From NCBI GenBank assembly GCA_015680685.1, contig MNCI01034267.1:336514-400513 (forward strand): a stretch of DNA of 64,000 nucleotides. Reading direction: 5' to 3'. A program made the translations under genes and the position numbers. The notes under the pieces were generated by a model that worked only from the letters and a program-made list of their open reading frames with translations, searched no databases and had not been told where the DNA came from. Positions within the stretch are counted from its first letter, which is position 1. Every line of letters begins with the position of its first letter. Of this stretch, positions 19,931 to 32,339 are shown in pieces. This DNA comes from Gnetum montanum (lineage: Eukaryota; Streptophyta; Gnetopsida; Gnetales; Gnetaceae).

Positions 19931-22450
19931 TTAAAATCCACAACATGGACATGAAAATTGAATTAAGTATGAGTGTCTAAAGTGCATATTAGAAATAACA
20001 ATTAGAATAATATTTTATTTTTTAATTTTATAAATTTGAGACTTATTGTATTTTCTTTTAGTTTTAGTCTTTCCATTAGAATTTTTTCTTTTGCTAAACC
20101 TTGGCATGCCCTTATGACTATAAATATCTAATAATCCTTTTTATTAGAAATCATCCATTTACTTCACTAACATTTAGAAGATAAAGCCAAAGAGGAAGAT
20201 CCTACTGAATAGGAAAGTAGCCTCATTCAAGCCTACACAACAATTCAAGACCTTTCTAAGTGATTTATTTTGAAATATCACTCTAGGTTTTGTTTGGATC
20301 TAACTATTGATCTTAAATGTTCCTAGTATTTATAGCCTATTTAGGAGATTTCAACCATGCAAGGGTTGTTTCTACAATGTTGTCAATCTTGAAGAAAAAT
20401 ATATTACAATGTTCATCTCTTGGGTTTTTGGAATATTTTGGTCATGTGCAAATTAGTTTGCATGGTAATTATTTGGTTAAATAATTAGAATATCAATATT
20501 ACCATATTATTTGTCTTGCATCTTAAATTTCATTCCATTTGGCTTTGATTTTGGCTATCCTAAAATTTTAGGATATAGAACTAAAGGTTTTTACTATTTT
20601 TCACATTTTTAAGTATAGAAATAATGTCAAATACATGCAACCAATCAGTCAAATTTACTCAACATGATGACATAATTCCAATGAAAGTTGACTCATCATA
20701 GGTTGTGACACAAGTTGTGATGCATTAGAAATCCCATTTTTACATTAGATTTTAATGTTTTTAATACAAAAGAAAGATAAAACCCTTTACCTTATTATTT
20801 TTGGAAATTGTAATAATCTAAAATGCTTAGCCTTTAAAATCTAATCAAATAGCTACTACATTAATTTGATTATCAAATATGAGGCTTGAAACATAATATT
20901 AGTAGTTACTTAGATACTTGTTTTGAGTAGGTAGACTATTTGTTTTGAGTAGATAGACTATTCATTGGTGAAGACTTATGAGACATAGAATTCATTAATC
21001 TTTAACTTTAATTGTGTCATTTTATAACATTTTCCCATCACACAAGGTTTTTTATTATGTATGATTTTCTAACATTTGTTTGTTTATTTGAAGCACCTTT
21101 GCATTAAGTTTTAGTTTTGTTAGGTGCATCTCATACAAAGAACGTTGACATGTTTATTTTAAAGAAACCCCAAGGCATCACTTCATCCTTGATTATTTGC
21201 AATAGTGAATTCCATGCCGTGTTGATCTTTAAATAATGTTATATGTAGGGTGAAGAGAGTAGAAGACTTTGGTCTTTGCAACCTTGCCAAATCACAAAAA
21301 TCAAGGTGGTATTTAGTTAACCTTGGTACTGATGATAAGAAATATTAAATAAGTTCACATGGCACATTTTGATTTTGAATTTGGAATTTGGTAAAATCTT
21401 ATTATGTACGATGAATATCCATCCCACCTTTGGCATATTGAAACTAAGTGTGGGTGCTATTTCAAAAACTAGAGTTTGGTTGTAGGGGAATTATTTTTGG
21501 TTTAATTTGATATTATTTATTTGATTTTTGATTTAATAATTAATTTTTGTATGTTTTGAATGTTTGGTACTAACTCTTTGAATGCAACAACCCCTATGCA
21601 TGACTATTCAACTACTTGATGCCTAACTCCAAAATCCATATGGGAGTCCTTGTACTTTATTTTCCTTAGTTTTTAGACTAAGTTCCTCTTTTGCTTTTTC
21701 CTCTTAGGTGAAACAAATAATTCTAATGATGAGACAAATGAAGAAGTTTTTTCTTAGAATAGATTTGTATGAAATTTTAGCATTTACTTTAAGTTGATAT
21801 TTTGATGTATTTTTCTATGTTCAACTAGTATTTTTGTACTATTTAATGTCCTTTGATTAGTAGTGTGGACTTTTTACTTGCTTGTCTTTTGTGCGAGTCT
21901 AAGATTTTTTAATTTAGTAGTGCTGGTATTTATTTCTCTTATGATGGCTTATGATTTGTTGCTTTAGAGCTCAATGCAAGTGTGGACTTTTTACTTGCTT
22001 GTCTTTTGTGCGAGTCTAATTTTATTTATGATTTTTTAATTTAGTAGTGTTGGTATTTATTTCTCTTATGATGCCTTATGATTTGTTGCTTTAGAGCTCA
22101 ATGCCTTGACATTATTTGATTATATTTTATCATGTGACTATTTCACTCTTATTGTATTTTTTGTATTGTAATTTTTGGCTTGGAAAATAGGGTATTAGAT
22201 AGTTATTGTGTAATATCCAAGTTAGGTTCTAGATGCAAAGGACTATTAGTATTGTGCATTTATTTTTCTATTTGTTATTTGTAAATTTAATACCTCCTTT
22301 GAACCTATGTTTAAGGATGACTATTGCTTGTCCATTACAATTCTTTTATCATCCATTGATTTTTAATAAGTTGTATTTTATTTTTATAACTAATCCTTTT
22401 TATCCAAAGCTTAGTTAGTGGTTGTTACATTAATAGTAAGGCATTGTTTT
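19931..22450. other. Non-coding AT-rich stretch left of the chromovirus RT
   Basis: No readable gag or protease of the chromovirus was found here, although this is where they should lie, so they are deleted or decayed past recognition. A short block from 22210 (tgtaatatcc) to 22429 (gttgttaca) has LTR-like ends but no clear flanking duplication. A tandem duplication lies at 21863-22104. Confidence 0.5.
21863..22104. repeat. Tandem duplication, unit 117 bp
   Basis: gtgtggactttttacttgc starts at 21863 and again at 21980. The two units differ by one insertion of about 10 bp and a few substitutions. Confidence 0.88.
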
Positions 22451-22454
22451 GTTA

Positions 22455-22604
22455 TTTAAAGAATGAATGATATTATTCATTTTCTCACTCTTATTGAAGT
22501 ATTTACCAAGACTAATTTGAAGATTTACTACTATCAAATTAGAATTAGACAATGTGATGAATGGAAGACCTCTTTCAAAATACTAGATGGTTATGTTTGA
22601 GTAG
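22455..22604 (+). pseudogene. pol: Chromovirus reverse transcriptase, left part
   Basis: The plus strand reads FTKTNLKIYYYQIRIRQCDE, then WKTSFKILDGYV, matching the RT motif F.KIDL.SGYHQIRI...DEWKTAF.T.DG. The frame stops where copy A was inserted (22610). The catalytic aspartate of the first motif (KIDL) is replaced by asparagine. Upstream RT sequence is only faintly readable. Confidence 0.8.
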
Positions 22605-22609
22605 CTTAT
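22605..22609. repeat. Target-site duplication CTTAT (left) of copy A
   Basis: CTTAT abuts the LTR start here and is repeated at 35820-35824 after the other LTR. Confidence 0.9.
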
Positions 22610-23411
22610 TGATGAGCAACCGACAATCCCTATGCCCAATCATATGAATCACTAACATTCACTAAGCGATCCAATTAAATTCTATAGACTTCAACTCTCT
22701 AAGTACATTGGGTCTGGGTAGTGAATCTAACAAACATGACTATTGTCTTCTCAATTTCACTTGTGAATTGTAGCAATATGGTTAAGTGTAACTAAGAGGC
22801 ATATGATTTTTATCATTTTTATGTTTTTCATTTAATTCACCTAAATGCCAAAAATAAAGTAATTAAACATTTAATTAAGCTAATAATTAATTAATGCTTT
22901 GCTAATCCTAATATAAACATCCATTCCCACATTTCGTACACATTCTGAACACATTGTAACTCTATTGGGTTACCAAGCATAAGTGCTACTAGGATTACCA
23001 AGCATTAACGTATGCTCGAAGTGGTCATACTTATGTGTGTTAATTAATCACTATAAATTAATTTCTTAAATACATTAAATTAAATTGCATGAATAATAAA
23101 TGCATGAAGTAAACATTAAGCTAAGTCCAAGTGTTGCAAGGTTTATTAGGAAATCTCATCTTTATTATCATTCACACGAAGGTGCTTAGGTACATCAATG
23201 CTCGAATAAAGATTTGTATACTTCTCAACTCCTACTATGGGTACTTAGGAAATATTCTAACTCTAGGAAGATAAAATTGTAAGAGTTCAGCTAGCAACTA
23301 ATGAAATGTGGTTGGCGTATGCATCTAGATCAACAACACAAGAGATTGCATCAACACATACACGTTAACATAGCAAACCACGTGTCGATGCAGTTAAACA
23401 ATGACTCATCA
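22610..23411 (-). repeat. 3' LTR of copy A
   Basis: It is 802 bp and alignable with the 5' LTR at 34970-35819. It has lost or changed the stretch that holds the TATA box in the other LTR (compare 23300-23335 with 35680-35710), one reason for its shorter length. Confidence 0.9.
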
Positions 23412-23425
23412 TACCCCCACAACTG
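23412..23425 (-). promoter_or_regulatory. Polypurine tract of copy A
   Basis: The minus strand reads cagttgtgggggta immediately before the LTR start TGATGAG. The gggggta ending is the same as in copy B (43331-43340). Confidence 0.8.
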
Positions 23426-23659
23426 AATGAAAACTCATGCTCAAGTGAACAAAAGAGGAACAAGTTTCTTAAAAAATTTTAGGAAGGTATGGAATTATTG
23501 ACTAATTGAATGATGCACAAACTAACTCAAAAAAATGCTAGGTAACTAAGTGTACCAATTTACAAATTTTATAAAATTTGGTATTCATGACAACAAAATT
23601 GAACACCATGACAAAAACTAATAGCACAACTCATCTAGCCAGTTGAATATGAGAAAGAA

Positions 23660-26506
23660 AATCAAATGGTCCCAAGTAGTGGAGGCTCCTAAGGTGCCAA
23701 ATGACCTTCTCTTGCCTCTAGTGCATGTGACTATTTTTTTTTACGCTGTGGTTGTGGCTATCCAACTATAGCTGCAACTATTGGTAGAAGATGAAAATCA
23801 TCTAGCAATGCTTTCATCTTCTCCTCCTTACTCTAGGGATCATACATGATTCATTCAAAATTACTAATGTGGGCTAGTACAAGAATATCCCATGGATAGG
23901 GTATTGAAGGGAACAGCTCCTTCATGTTGACAAACTAAGCAACAAATTGTTTGTGTTCAACATCCAATGCCTTGACAACGTTTTGCAATTCCTGGTAGTC
24001 ATTCATCTTGTAGGTCAGGTTCTTAAATATTGATCATTGATTGGTGAAGCATCCTCTAAGAACATCGAGTTTAGTATTTATTATTTTTAGCTTCTACTTC
24101 ATCTCCTTGTGATGCTTGAACTTGACCCTATATAATAGGTATAAGCTAGTTACCTACTTCTCCAAATTTGACCTTGGGCTTCTAACAATCAACATTACCA
24201 AGTTTGCATATTAGAGGTTGATGAGCTCCATGTATTCAGTCATCTTCTCAATCTAAAGCTCCTTGTGATGGATCTTTACCTTGTTGTATTTGTTTAGTTT
24301 ATCAAAGATGGACTACCATACATCATCTCCTTGCTAGAGCTGTTGGTGGATCTCATTAACTTTTGCCTTCACTAGTTGGATATGCTTTTTGTTGATTTCT
24401 TTCTACAAGCCAACCTGGTCCATGTAGTGATTTTTGGCCCTTTTGAATTTTAGGACCTTGTTATTCTAATTAGTGATTTTAATTATAGACTTCTAGTGAA
24501 GAGCATGGGCCTCCTCCATCAAGAGATTATGATTTTTCGCTACCAACCTCCTTAGATTCATGGTCATCTTGGTAAGTTGTTCCTACTATTGTCTCATATA
24601 TTTAACCACCTATTCTTTCTAGAGCTCAACATTGTACAGGCAATGATTATCCTTAGTCAAAATGATGTTCTCCCAATGAACCTCCAACAAGTTCTTCTAA
24701 ATGTTATAGACAATGGCATGTGCTAAAGACTAGCTAAATATTTTTGACTCCTTGGCATACTTAGCCTCCTAAATTTTGGCTTGAAGTTGTTAAAAAGCTT
24801 TATCTTTGGTTACAACTTGGTTGAGTATAGTGGGATTAGCAAGGTGATCTCTTAACTCTGCAACTTTAGCAACTAAGCATCGATTTTGCTTTGTGGCTAC
24901 CTCAAGTTGGGCATTGGCAATGAGGTACTTGCCCCTAGGCTCTAACAGCATCAATTGGGTAGTAATGATATCATATAGAAGATCAAAAGCCTTTGTAATC
25001 AATTACCAACTTCCCACAAGTTGTTCTAGAAACTCCCCATGCTAGGCTACACTAAATCTCCCACTTTTTGCTCCTGCAAATGTTTACACATCCCTAAGTG
25101 TAGCACTATTTGGCACAAATGGCACATGAATATTAAGGGCTTTGTCCACTTTATCAATCATTACCTCAACTATCATTTCATATTCTTGGTGTTGCATTAG
25201 CAGAACAGTTGCCCCACCACCTTTCTCCAAGTGCACTAAGAAAGGAGCAACATTTTCAAATATTTCTAGAAATTGCTGCTATCCTAGAATGGACATCATT
25301 ACCTCCTAGGCACTAGGATCTGAGCATGCAGAAACTTGCATTCTTTGGAAAAATAAGGTTGGCACCATGTCCTCCAACTAGCTTATGGTACGAGTTACCT
25401 CATTCAACTAAGGGCTAGTCAATAGACACACAAATCACCACTCGAACCATCTTGCTACTACTAAAAGAGTTGCTCACAAAGCTTCAACATGCACTCCATG
25501 GCATAACGATCCTTTAGAATTATTTCATGAGTAGGTGGTAATGGCTACTTCTCTTCTTTCATTATGGTAGGAACCTTGTCTTTCATCATTTCTACCCAAG
25601 AGATGACAGTAGCATGTCTAAGTGTGTCATTGAAATAGCGAGCTATTCCTCCCCTTTTGCACAATTTTAAGATGAGGCATGGGAAGGGTATTGCCTTCCT
25701 TCCACACTCATTTTCCTTGAATCACTTTTTTATCTCATGATAGATTAGGTATGGGAGGTTGACTGAGAATCTTTTGCTTAGAATAACACACTCATGAGTA
25801 GAAAAAGTTGTCACCTTGCTTGGCCTCATCATCAGATTGAGATGGTAGGCCGCTATCTTGAAATAGGCACATTTTGCCATTGTGAGGGCATCATACTCTT
25901 TGCAATCCTCTCCATAGCACCACTAGACCCACTCCTTTTTTACCTTTGGGTCCACTTGCATTAAGATCTTTGCCAGATTGGTCCCAATTTTAAGCTACCA
26001 AGGGTCTTAAAGATGGCATCCACCAAGTAGGACATACTAATGTCCTTGATCTTCACAATGGTATCTAGTTGCCTATTGTTCCAGAAGAGATATGTCTCTC
26101 CCATGTACCACTCCCTACTAGAAGTGATGATGGACCACATGGGAGAGCTTTCCAACTTGGTTCTAACATTTTCTAGGGCAAGGTCTATGAAGGTACCAAA
26201 GTTCAATTCTTGGATAAGTGAATGTTGAATACCCTAGACTAGATTTTCCTACGATAAGCTTCAATCAAAGTGACCTCAAGGTTTGGCCTTGGTCCTAGTG
26301 CCTCATCCTGGTGGGATTGCTCTATCTCAACTTGGGGAATCTAACAAACATATTCTACTTTAGACTCCTTCCAAATAAGTCTCGTTGCATGAGTTTTAGT
26401 TGCCTTCTCCTAGGCTTGTTCTTGCTATTAGTCCCTTCCAGTTCTAGTCTACTTATCTTAGTTGGGACAAATCTCCTTCCTACAAATGCTTAGGTCTTGG
26501 TGCCAT
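23660..26506 (-). pseudogene. Extra 3' reading frame of copy A, long coiled-coil protein
   Basis: From a minus-strand ATG at 26506 (start MAPRPKHL) the sequence reads as one broken protein of about 950 codons ending near 23660. An N-terminal basic part is followed by a folded-looking segment (26206-25961, with LESSPMWSIITSSREWYMGE). From about 25010 to 23900, almost without break, comes sequence rich in leucine, lysine, glutamate and asparagine with heptad-like spacing, such as NAQLEVATKQNRCLVAKVAE. That pattern predicts a long coiled coil. Known: Athila-type elements often carry an extra frame after integrase, some called env-like. I see no convincing signal peptide or membrane anchor here, so an env role is not supported. 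Function unknown. At least a dozen stops and frame changes are present. Confidence 0.5.
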
Positions 26507-28485
26507 TTGTAATCACAACATGATCAAGGATTAGCATTTGATGTGTAAATATGGAACACATGAGTACCCTATCTCTTTGGATTAGTTACAATTGGTTAAG
26601 TTGTGATCATGGAAACTTTTATTATTTTAATATTATTTTATTAATATTTCATTTTAGTGTCTACCAAAGTTTTTTGGAAATGTTTAACTCTCATGAATTA
26701 GTGATTTTAATATTATTCTATTAGTTAAACCTTGTTGGAGTTAGAAAAAATTTCCAAAATTTTTCATCAAAAACCTAAGGTTTGTGGCCCTTGCTACATA
26801 GAGCTCATCTCTGGTAGCTACAAGAGTGAAAAATGAGGTTAATCAGACAAGTAGTTTGAAAGTTATGGGCTTTGGAAGGTTCCGGGCTCTAAAAATTGTA
26901 AAAATTCCTTTCTTGTTTCAAAAAAATGATAAAAAATTCACAAAGTGTTACATCTATTTATAGAATTTTTGCACTTCGTCGATGGGATTGCATTGATGTA
27001 GTCGACTGCATTGATGAGATTTCGTCAACACGGTCAGTTGCATCAATAGGATTCTGTTGATGCGACCAAAAGATATAATTTTTCATCATGAAAAATAAGG
27101 AAAAAATGAAGAGTTTTCACATAAAATTAAATTTCTTTAAAACCCATCAAGGTTGAGAACATAATGAAATGCTTCGAGAGGACTAGATGATTCACAAAAA
27201 AGGAGATTTCATGGGGAGAATGATTAGAGAAATGCCATGAAGGAGCACACAAGTTGAAATAATCGACATGGAATGTAAAATATTTGAATGTAAACATACC
27301 TAAAGGATGAAGAACTTAACTAGCTGAACCAAGGGGTATAGAAGTGGATCCTCCCCATAGCAAGTTCGTGCCTTTGCATGCTCTCAAACCAAGGAGTCTG
27401 TGGGTCCCATGGATTACTAATGGTTGTTGTGAGTTAAGAACCAAACCCCCAAATAAAATAGCTAAGAATTTTAACCATATCAAACCAAGACATTGAGACA
27501 AACATGAAAAACGATAATGAGGTGAGTTATGGAAAGAATTAGCAACTGAAGGAGAGAGCGGAATGGAGTTCTATATCATGGTCACATGAAGTTCCTTGTG
27601 GATTTTTGTGATTAATATGACCTAATAACATCCATCCTTAGTTCAAATTAAAAACAACAACTTTCAATGACTTTTCATTGACACTCTAAGACTAGTTCAT
27701 CCCCTTAAGATACAAGAACATGCCCATGGATCAATCACCATTCTTAAAAGAAAATCAGGAAGTGAGATGGGCCTTAGTTAGAGGGGACCTTCAGGCATGG
27801 GTAACATGTCTTTATAATCCCAAAACCAATGCTTTTAGCTCATTATTTCATCTAAAGGATGTGATTTAAATTTTGATTATTTTTTTTTTTCAAATTTTTG
27901 AGTTTTTAGATGGAAACCATACCATGCAAGGACTTTGCTTCCTATTATTGATTGATAGCAGAATGGTAAAAAATCCATAGAAACACTCATGCACCCAAGA
28001 GGTTAGGCAAGGAAAAAGAGCATCAAATTTCCTTGAATTCACATCCTTGTCTATTCATTTAATCCTTCCCAGGTTTGGAAACTACCAAGGTCACAAGTTC
28101 ATTCAAAGTTTCATTTAAGAAAGGACCACATATTTTCAAAACAAGGGAACATCATAGAGTTTTGTGGATGGGTGGATGACATGGACTCACTACCTGTTAT
28201 CATGAAAACGAAACCATGTATTAGTTATTAATACCAAAATTTAAAGATAGAATCTAGACATTAGCAATCAAATAACATTATAGTACAAACCATCATCAAT
28301 CAATAGCTACAATTGCACTTAGTCCTGGTAGCAATATAGAAGAAGAAAATATAAGAAAAGCATAAAATAAATCCAAACCAAATAAAGAAGAATATAGAAA
28401 ACATTGTAAAATATTATTTAAGAAAGAAAACATGTACTAAAAATGGTGTAAAACAAAAAACTAAAAAACTAATTCACATGTTTGA
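26507..28485 (-). other. Untranslated spacer of copy A between integrase and the extra frame
   Basis: About 2 kb with no readable domain. It contains a CpG-bearing imperfect repeat at 26975-27075, built from pieces like tcgatgggattgcattgatg, and AT-rich blocks at 26610-26760. Confidence 0.5.
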
Positions 28486-28489
28486 TCAA

Positions 28490-29600
28490 CATAGATGGCC
28501 ATCTCCTCCATGATTGAGTTGTAAAGAGAAGATCTGAAAAATTGAGCATGCATGTCCATCTATTAGGCTTCTTTGGTCATTGGCTCTTTTGAGCTCATGG
28601 AATGGCTGTATTTGTTGCATGTTGACCAATAGAATTTCATTTGGGCTTTTAGGTTTGTATATTAACATAGCCCCAAAAGGAAAGGTTTTGTAAATAATAT
28701 AAAGCCCCTCTTACAACATTTGAAATTTATTTCTTTATGGTACATGTGTGGGATTCTAGTATAGGATCCTATCTCCTAGTTGAAATTTTACTTTCCTAAT
28801 TCTAAGGTCATGTCATCATTTATTGAATGTCTTGTGCACTTAATTAGATGATAGGACTACCAATTGGTTCCCGTCTAGCAAGTTTAGATTCAATAATATT
28901 TCTTTCTATGCTAGACTTAGGTCAAGGTCATGGTCACAAGCTATTGATAGTGTATGGAGCTTCATTTGGATTGGAAGTATTGGTAATTTTCCATACATAA
29001 GCTTATAAGGAGAGTAGCCAATAGAAAATTTCCAATTAAAGCAGTAGGTCTAAAAGGCATCGTTGAGTTTTGTGCTCTAGTCCCTCCTATATTTACTAAT
29101 AGTTATTATTAGTATTTTTGTGATTTCCCTATTTATAACCTTTTCTTGACTATTATCTTAGGTGTGGTAGGGTGTTGTTAATTTATGTTCAACCCTGAAG
29201 TGTTGCATGAGCTTCCAAAAGGTAGTGCTTGTAAAAGAAGTTTCATTATAAAAAATAAGTGCATGTGGCATCCAAACCTATTTACAACATTTTGTTGTAC
29301 AGACCAAGTAGCTGTAGAAGATGGGAAATTGGTGACAACTATGGCTTCTACCCATTTCATATAGTAGTTAATAATGACTATAATGTGTGCCCTTTCATTT
29401 GACATGGGATTTATGGGACCCATGAAATCAATGTCCCAAATATTGAAGGGTTCTAGTGGTTGGATCCACTACTAAGGCAGCTTCATACGAGCAGTTATTC
29501 CACCATTGCATTGGTAGGATTCATAGGAATGGACAAAGTGTAAGCATCACTGAAAAGTATTAGCTAGTAATACCCTATCATGAGGATCTTAATGGTCATG
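28490..29600 (-). pseudogene. pol: Integrase, copy A
   Basis: In minus-strand order: a degraded HHCC region (GGHYAGRCMTIKIL near 29640-29600), the core opening IDFMGPINPMSNE near 29440-29400 followed by HIIVIINYYMKWVEAIVV (family: Y.LVAVDYVSKWVEA), SPYKLMYGKLPILPIQM near 29000, and a C-terminal module EGLYIIYKTFPFGAM near 28690-28650 running to a stop at 28486. It would join element cDNA to chromosomal DNA in the nucleus. The aspartate of the VDYVSKW block is replaced by asparagine (INYYMKW), so even apart from frameshifts the active site looks damaged. Confidence 0.8.
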
Positions 29601-29989
29601 CATCTCCCAGCATAATGACCCCCACAGGAACCATCATGAGCATCTTCGAGCAGACACAGTTGATCAGCATGAAGTATGCACCATCAAACCAGGACATCAA
29701 CATACACCTTGTAAAGGTATCTATTATTTCAATTAAGTGTTTGACCTAGTGAAGAAATTTTTATTTCTTCCTACTATCCCACTCCTATGGCATCTCTTGA
29801 ATGAGAAGATAGGTAAGAATGTCATTGTACCAATTAGGTTCAGTGGGCACTTGTTTAGTTATAGCCCTGGCAAAGAGAAGTTCAATAGGAGACTAATCTG
29901 AAAGTGGGTTTACCTTCTCTTTGTTGTTCCATATCAATTAAGATAAGTGGCCAACAACCACATTCTTGGTTTTCTTTCGATCTATCATG

Positions 29990-30400
29990 GTGAGATCAAA
30001 TTCCTACAATATCACCAACCACTATATGACCCAAGGGCTCATCATTGGCTAATTCATTAGGAACTAGATTGCACTATGGTTTGTGTGCACAAATACCTTA
30101 TACCCTAAGCACATAGTGCCTAAATTTCTCTAAGGTGAACACCACTCCCATCAATTCTTTTGGTATTGTGGTGTAGTTTAAATGCTCACCCATAATGCTT
30201 ATGCTCATGTAGTCGATGTAGTAAGGATGTTTCTGATCATCCAATTGCATGAGCATGACTCCCAAGGCATAATTAGATGTGTCTTTCATGATGTAAAATG
30301 GCCTAGACTAATCAAGTGCTTATAGAATTGGAGTTTCTATGAACTTTTTCTTAAGTTGCTAGGATGCACATTTGAATTCATTAGTCTAGTGAAATAAAGC
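29990..30400 (-). pseudogene. pol: RNase H, copy A
   Basis: The open stretch 30289-30098 reads MKDTSNYALGVMLMQLDDQK and then HLNYTTIPKELMGVVFTLEK. These match the Athila RNase H motifs CDASDYAVGAVLGQR.D and NYTTTEKELLAVVFA.EKFR. The first catalytic aspartate (KDTS for CDAS) and the glutamate of KEL are kept. It would remove RNA from the RNA/DNA hybrid. Confidence 0.85.
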
Positions 30401-31290
30401 ATCCTTCTTTGTTAGCTCCACCAATGGTTTAGAGATCTTAGAGAAATTCTCTATGAAGCACTAATAGTAGCCAATGTGGCTAAGGAATGACCTCATATAT
30501 TTAACTATTTTTGGCTATTTGGTAATTCCTTAAATGACCCTTCTTTCTTCAAGGTCCACCTTAACCTCTTTCTCTAAAATTTTGTACCTTAGCACAATGC
30601 CTTCCTAGATCATCAAGTGGCTCTTTTGGTAGTTGAGCCTAAAATTTGTTTCTACACACCTTTTCAGCAATTTCTCAAGATGATCCAAGACTTACTCGAA
30701 TGTAGCCCAATAGGTGGAGAAGTCATCCATGAAGACTTCCATCCCACTACCAATCTACTATTGGAAAATGCTCTAGACAATGTATTAGAATGTGATAGGG
30801 GCATTGTGTAGACCAAATGACATCCTTTTGTATGCAAAATTCCCCCAAGGACTCATGAATGTGATTTTGGCCTAATCCTTCAGTGAGATTTAGATTTGGT
30901 TATAGTCACTATGATCATCTAGAAAGCTCTAGTAACAATGCCCAGAAATAGTATCTAACACCTAGTCCACAAATGACAATGGAAAGTAATCCTTGTATGT
31001 TGCCATGTTCAACAACTTGAAATCGATGCAAACCATCCATTTCTCACCTTTCTTTGGCACTATCACATGTGGGCTAACCCACTTGCTATTCATAATGGGA
31101 TAGATGAACCCCACCTTGAGGAGTTATTTAATATTCTCTTTCACGATCTACTTTAATTTGGGATTCAACTATTGCTATAGCTAGCTCTTTGGTTTAATGG
31201 AAGAGTCTATGTAGATGCAATGTTAGCATATCCTTAGATTAATTCTAGTTAGTTCATGATATGACCAAGTAAAGACTATTGGATATTTGT
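30400..31290 (-). pseudogene. pol: Reverse transcriptase, copy A
   Basis: Minus-strand motifs in order: FIYPIMNSKWVSPHVIVPKK (about 31120-31060), MVCIDFKLLNMATYKDYFPL, HSDYNQI, FAYKRMSFGLHNAPITF near 30830-30785, and the catalytic FMDD box at 30733-30722 (VFMDDFSTYW). All are the expected Athila RT blocks. The catalytic pair of aspartates at 30727-30722 is intact, but several stops break the frame. Confidence 0.85.
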
Positions 31291-31661
31291 TGACCACTTC
31301 CAACAACTTCTTTTCTTACATAAGAGCAAGGTTGGCATTGATAATGACTGGCTTGCCATTTTTCAGAAAAGCATATTCCATTCTAACTAGTAGAGTTTTT
31401 AACTCAAGGGGCTCCTATTTAAAACTTTCAAGGATTTCCAACTCTTCCCAATTGGTTTCCTTAGGTTCATTGAAGAGTTGGTGATAGATTTGCTCCATCT
31501 CATCCGTGCTTTTGATGTAGGCACTTGTAAGGCACTCAGTTTCTTCTATGCACAAAGTTGAGCTACTTTTAGGTTTAGTTGTCAAACAATGGATGTCCTC
31601 CTATTTTGTGGCTATTGTGTACAAGCATCTCTGGATTTATTTAACATCTATACACTGCTTG

Positions 31662-31762
31662 CATGTTGTGATTATTGTACTTTTCACTATTCATAATTTC
31701 TACACACTTCCTACATGCTGTGATTATTGTACTTTTCATTATTCATAATTTCTGCACATAGT
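31662..31762. repeat. 52-bp tandem duplication inside copy A
   Basis: catgttgtgattattgtac at 31662 recurs as catgctgtgattattgtac at 31714, and the match continues to the end of the second unit. It lies between protease and RT and is absent from copy B. Confidence 0.85.
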
Positions 31763-31789
31763 GGCAACTTATGTCACTATATGCAATGC

Positions 31790-32333
31790 ATGGAATGTGC
31801 TTCCTCTCAATTTTTCAAAAATCATTTTCCTTGAAAATTTCCAAGGAGAGGTCTTTAATTCCCAGTTGTGCATCTATTGTGCTTAGCCAAGTCCTTCCCA
31901 TGATGATTGGAAAATCCCCTGTGTAGTTGTCCATACGAATCACTACAAAGTCATCATGATACGATCATGCACAAATGATGGTCATAATGTCCTTCATCAA
32001 TCCCAAGGGAAGGGTGATGGATTAATCTACTAACTTAATACAAATGTTGCTCTTATTGAGAGGAGGTAAGTTCTAGGGTTTGTACATTTCATGAGAGATC
32101 ATATGTACACTAGAACCTGAGTCTAGAAGAGCCTTGCAAGGCTCATTCCTAGTGATTTGCAAGTAAATTAAGGGACTCCCAGGATTAAATCCTTTCCTAT
32201 GAAGGTGCCCAATATTTATCCAATAAGTGACCACATGGGTAAACATTTTAGTATGCACTTTGGGAGGTGGTTGATTCAAAGGGATCTCAAATGGTAGTGT
32301 AGAGGATGAAGGAGAAGTAAGATCATCAGTCAT
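31790..32333 (-). pseudogene. pro: Aspartic protease, copy A
   Basis: The minus strand is open 32333-32073 and contains ALLDSGSSVHMISHEMY, the retropepsin active site (here DSG), followed after a stop by SITLPLGLMKDI and FPIIMGRTWLSTIDAQLGI (family: P.GVVEDVLV and FPIILGRPFLAT). Closely similar to the protease of copy B (40640-41040). It would cut the polyprotein into mature parts during particle assembly. Confidence 0.85.
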
Positions 32334-32339
32334 AGGTAT

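Noticed and set aside
19403-19954. Open frames on both strands with regular repeats.
   Set aside because: They follow minisatellite units whose length is a multiple of three. No start context or known domain.
22210-22429. A 220-bp block with tgtaatatcc…gttgttaca ends, possibly a solo LTR.
   Set aside because: No target-site duplication and no second copy seen. Such ends are common by chance in this AT-rich sequence.
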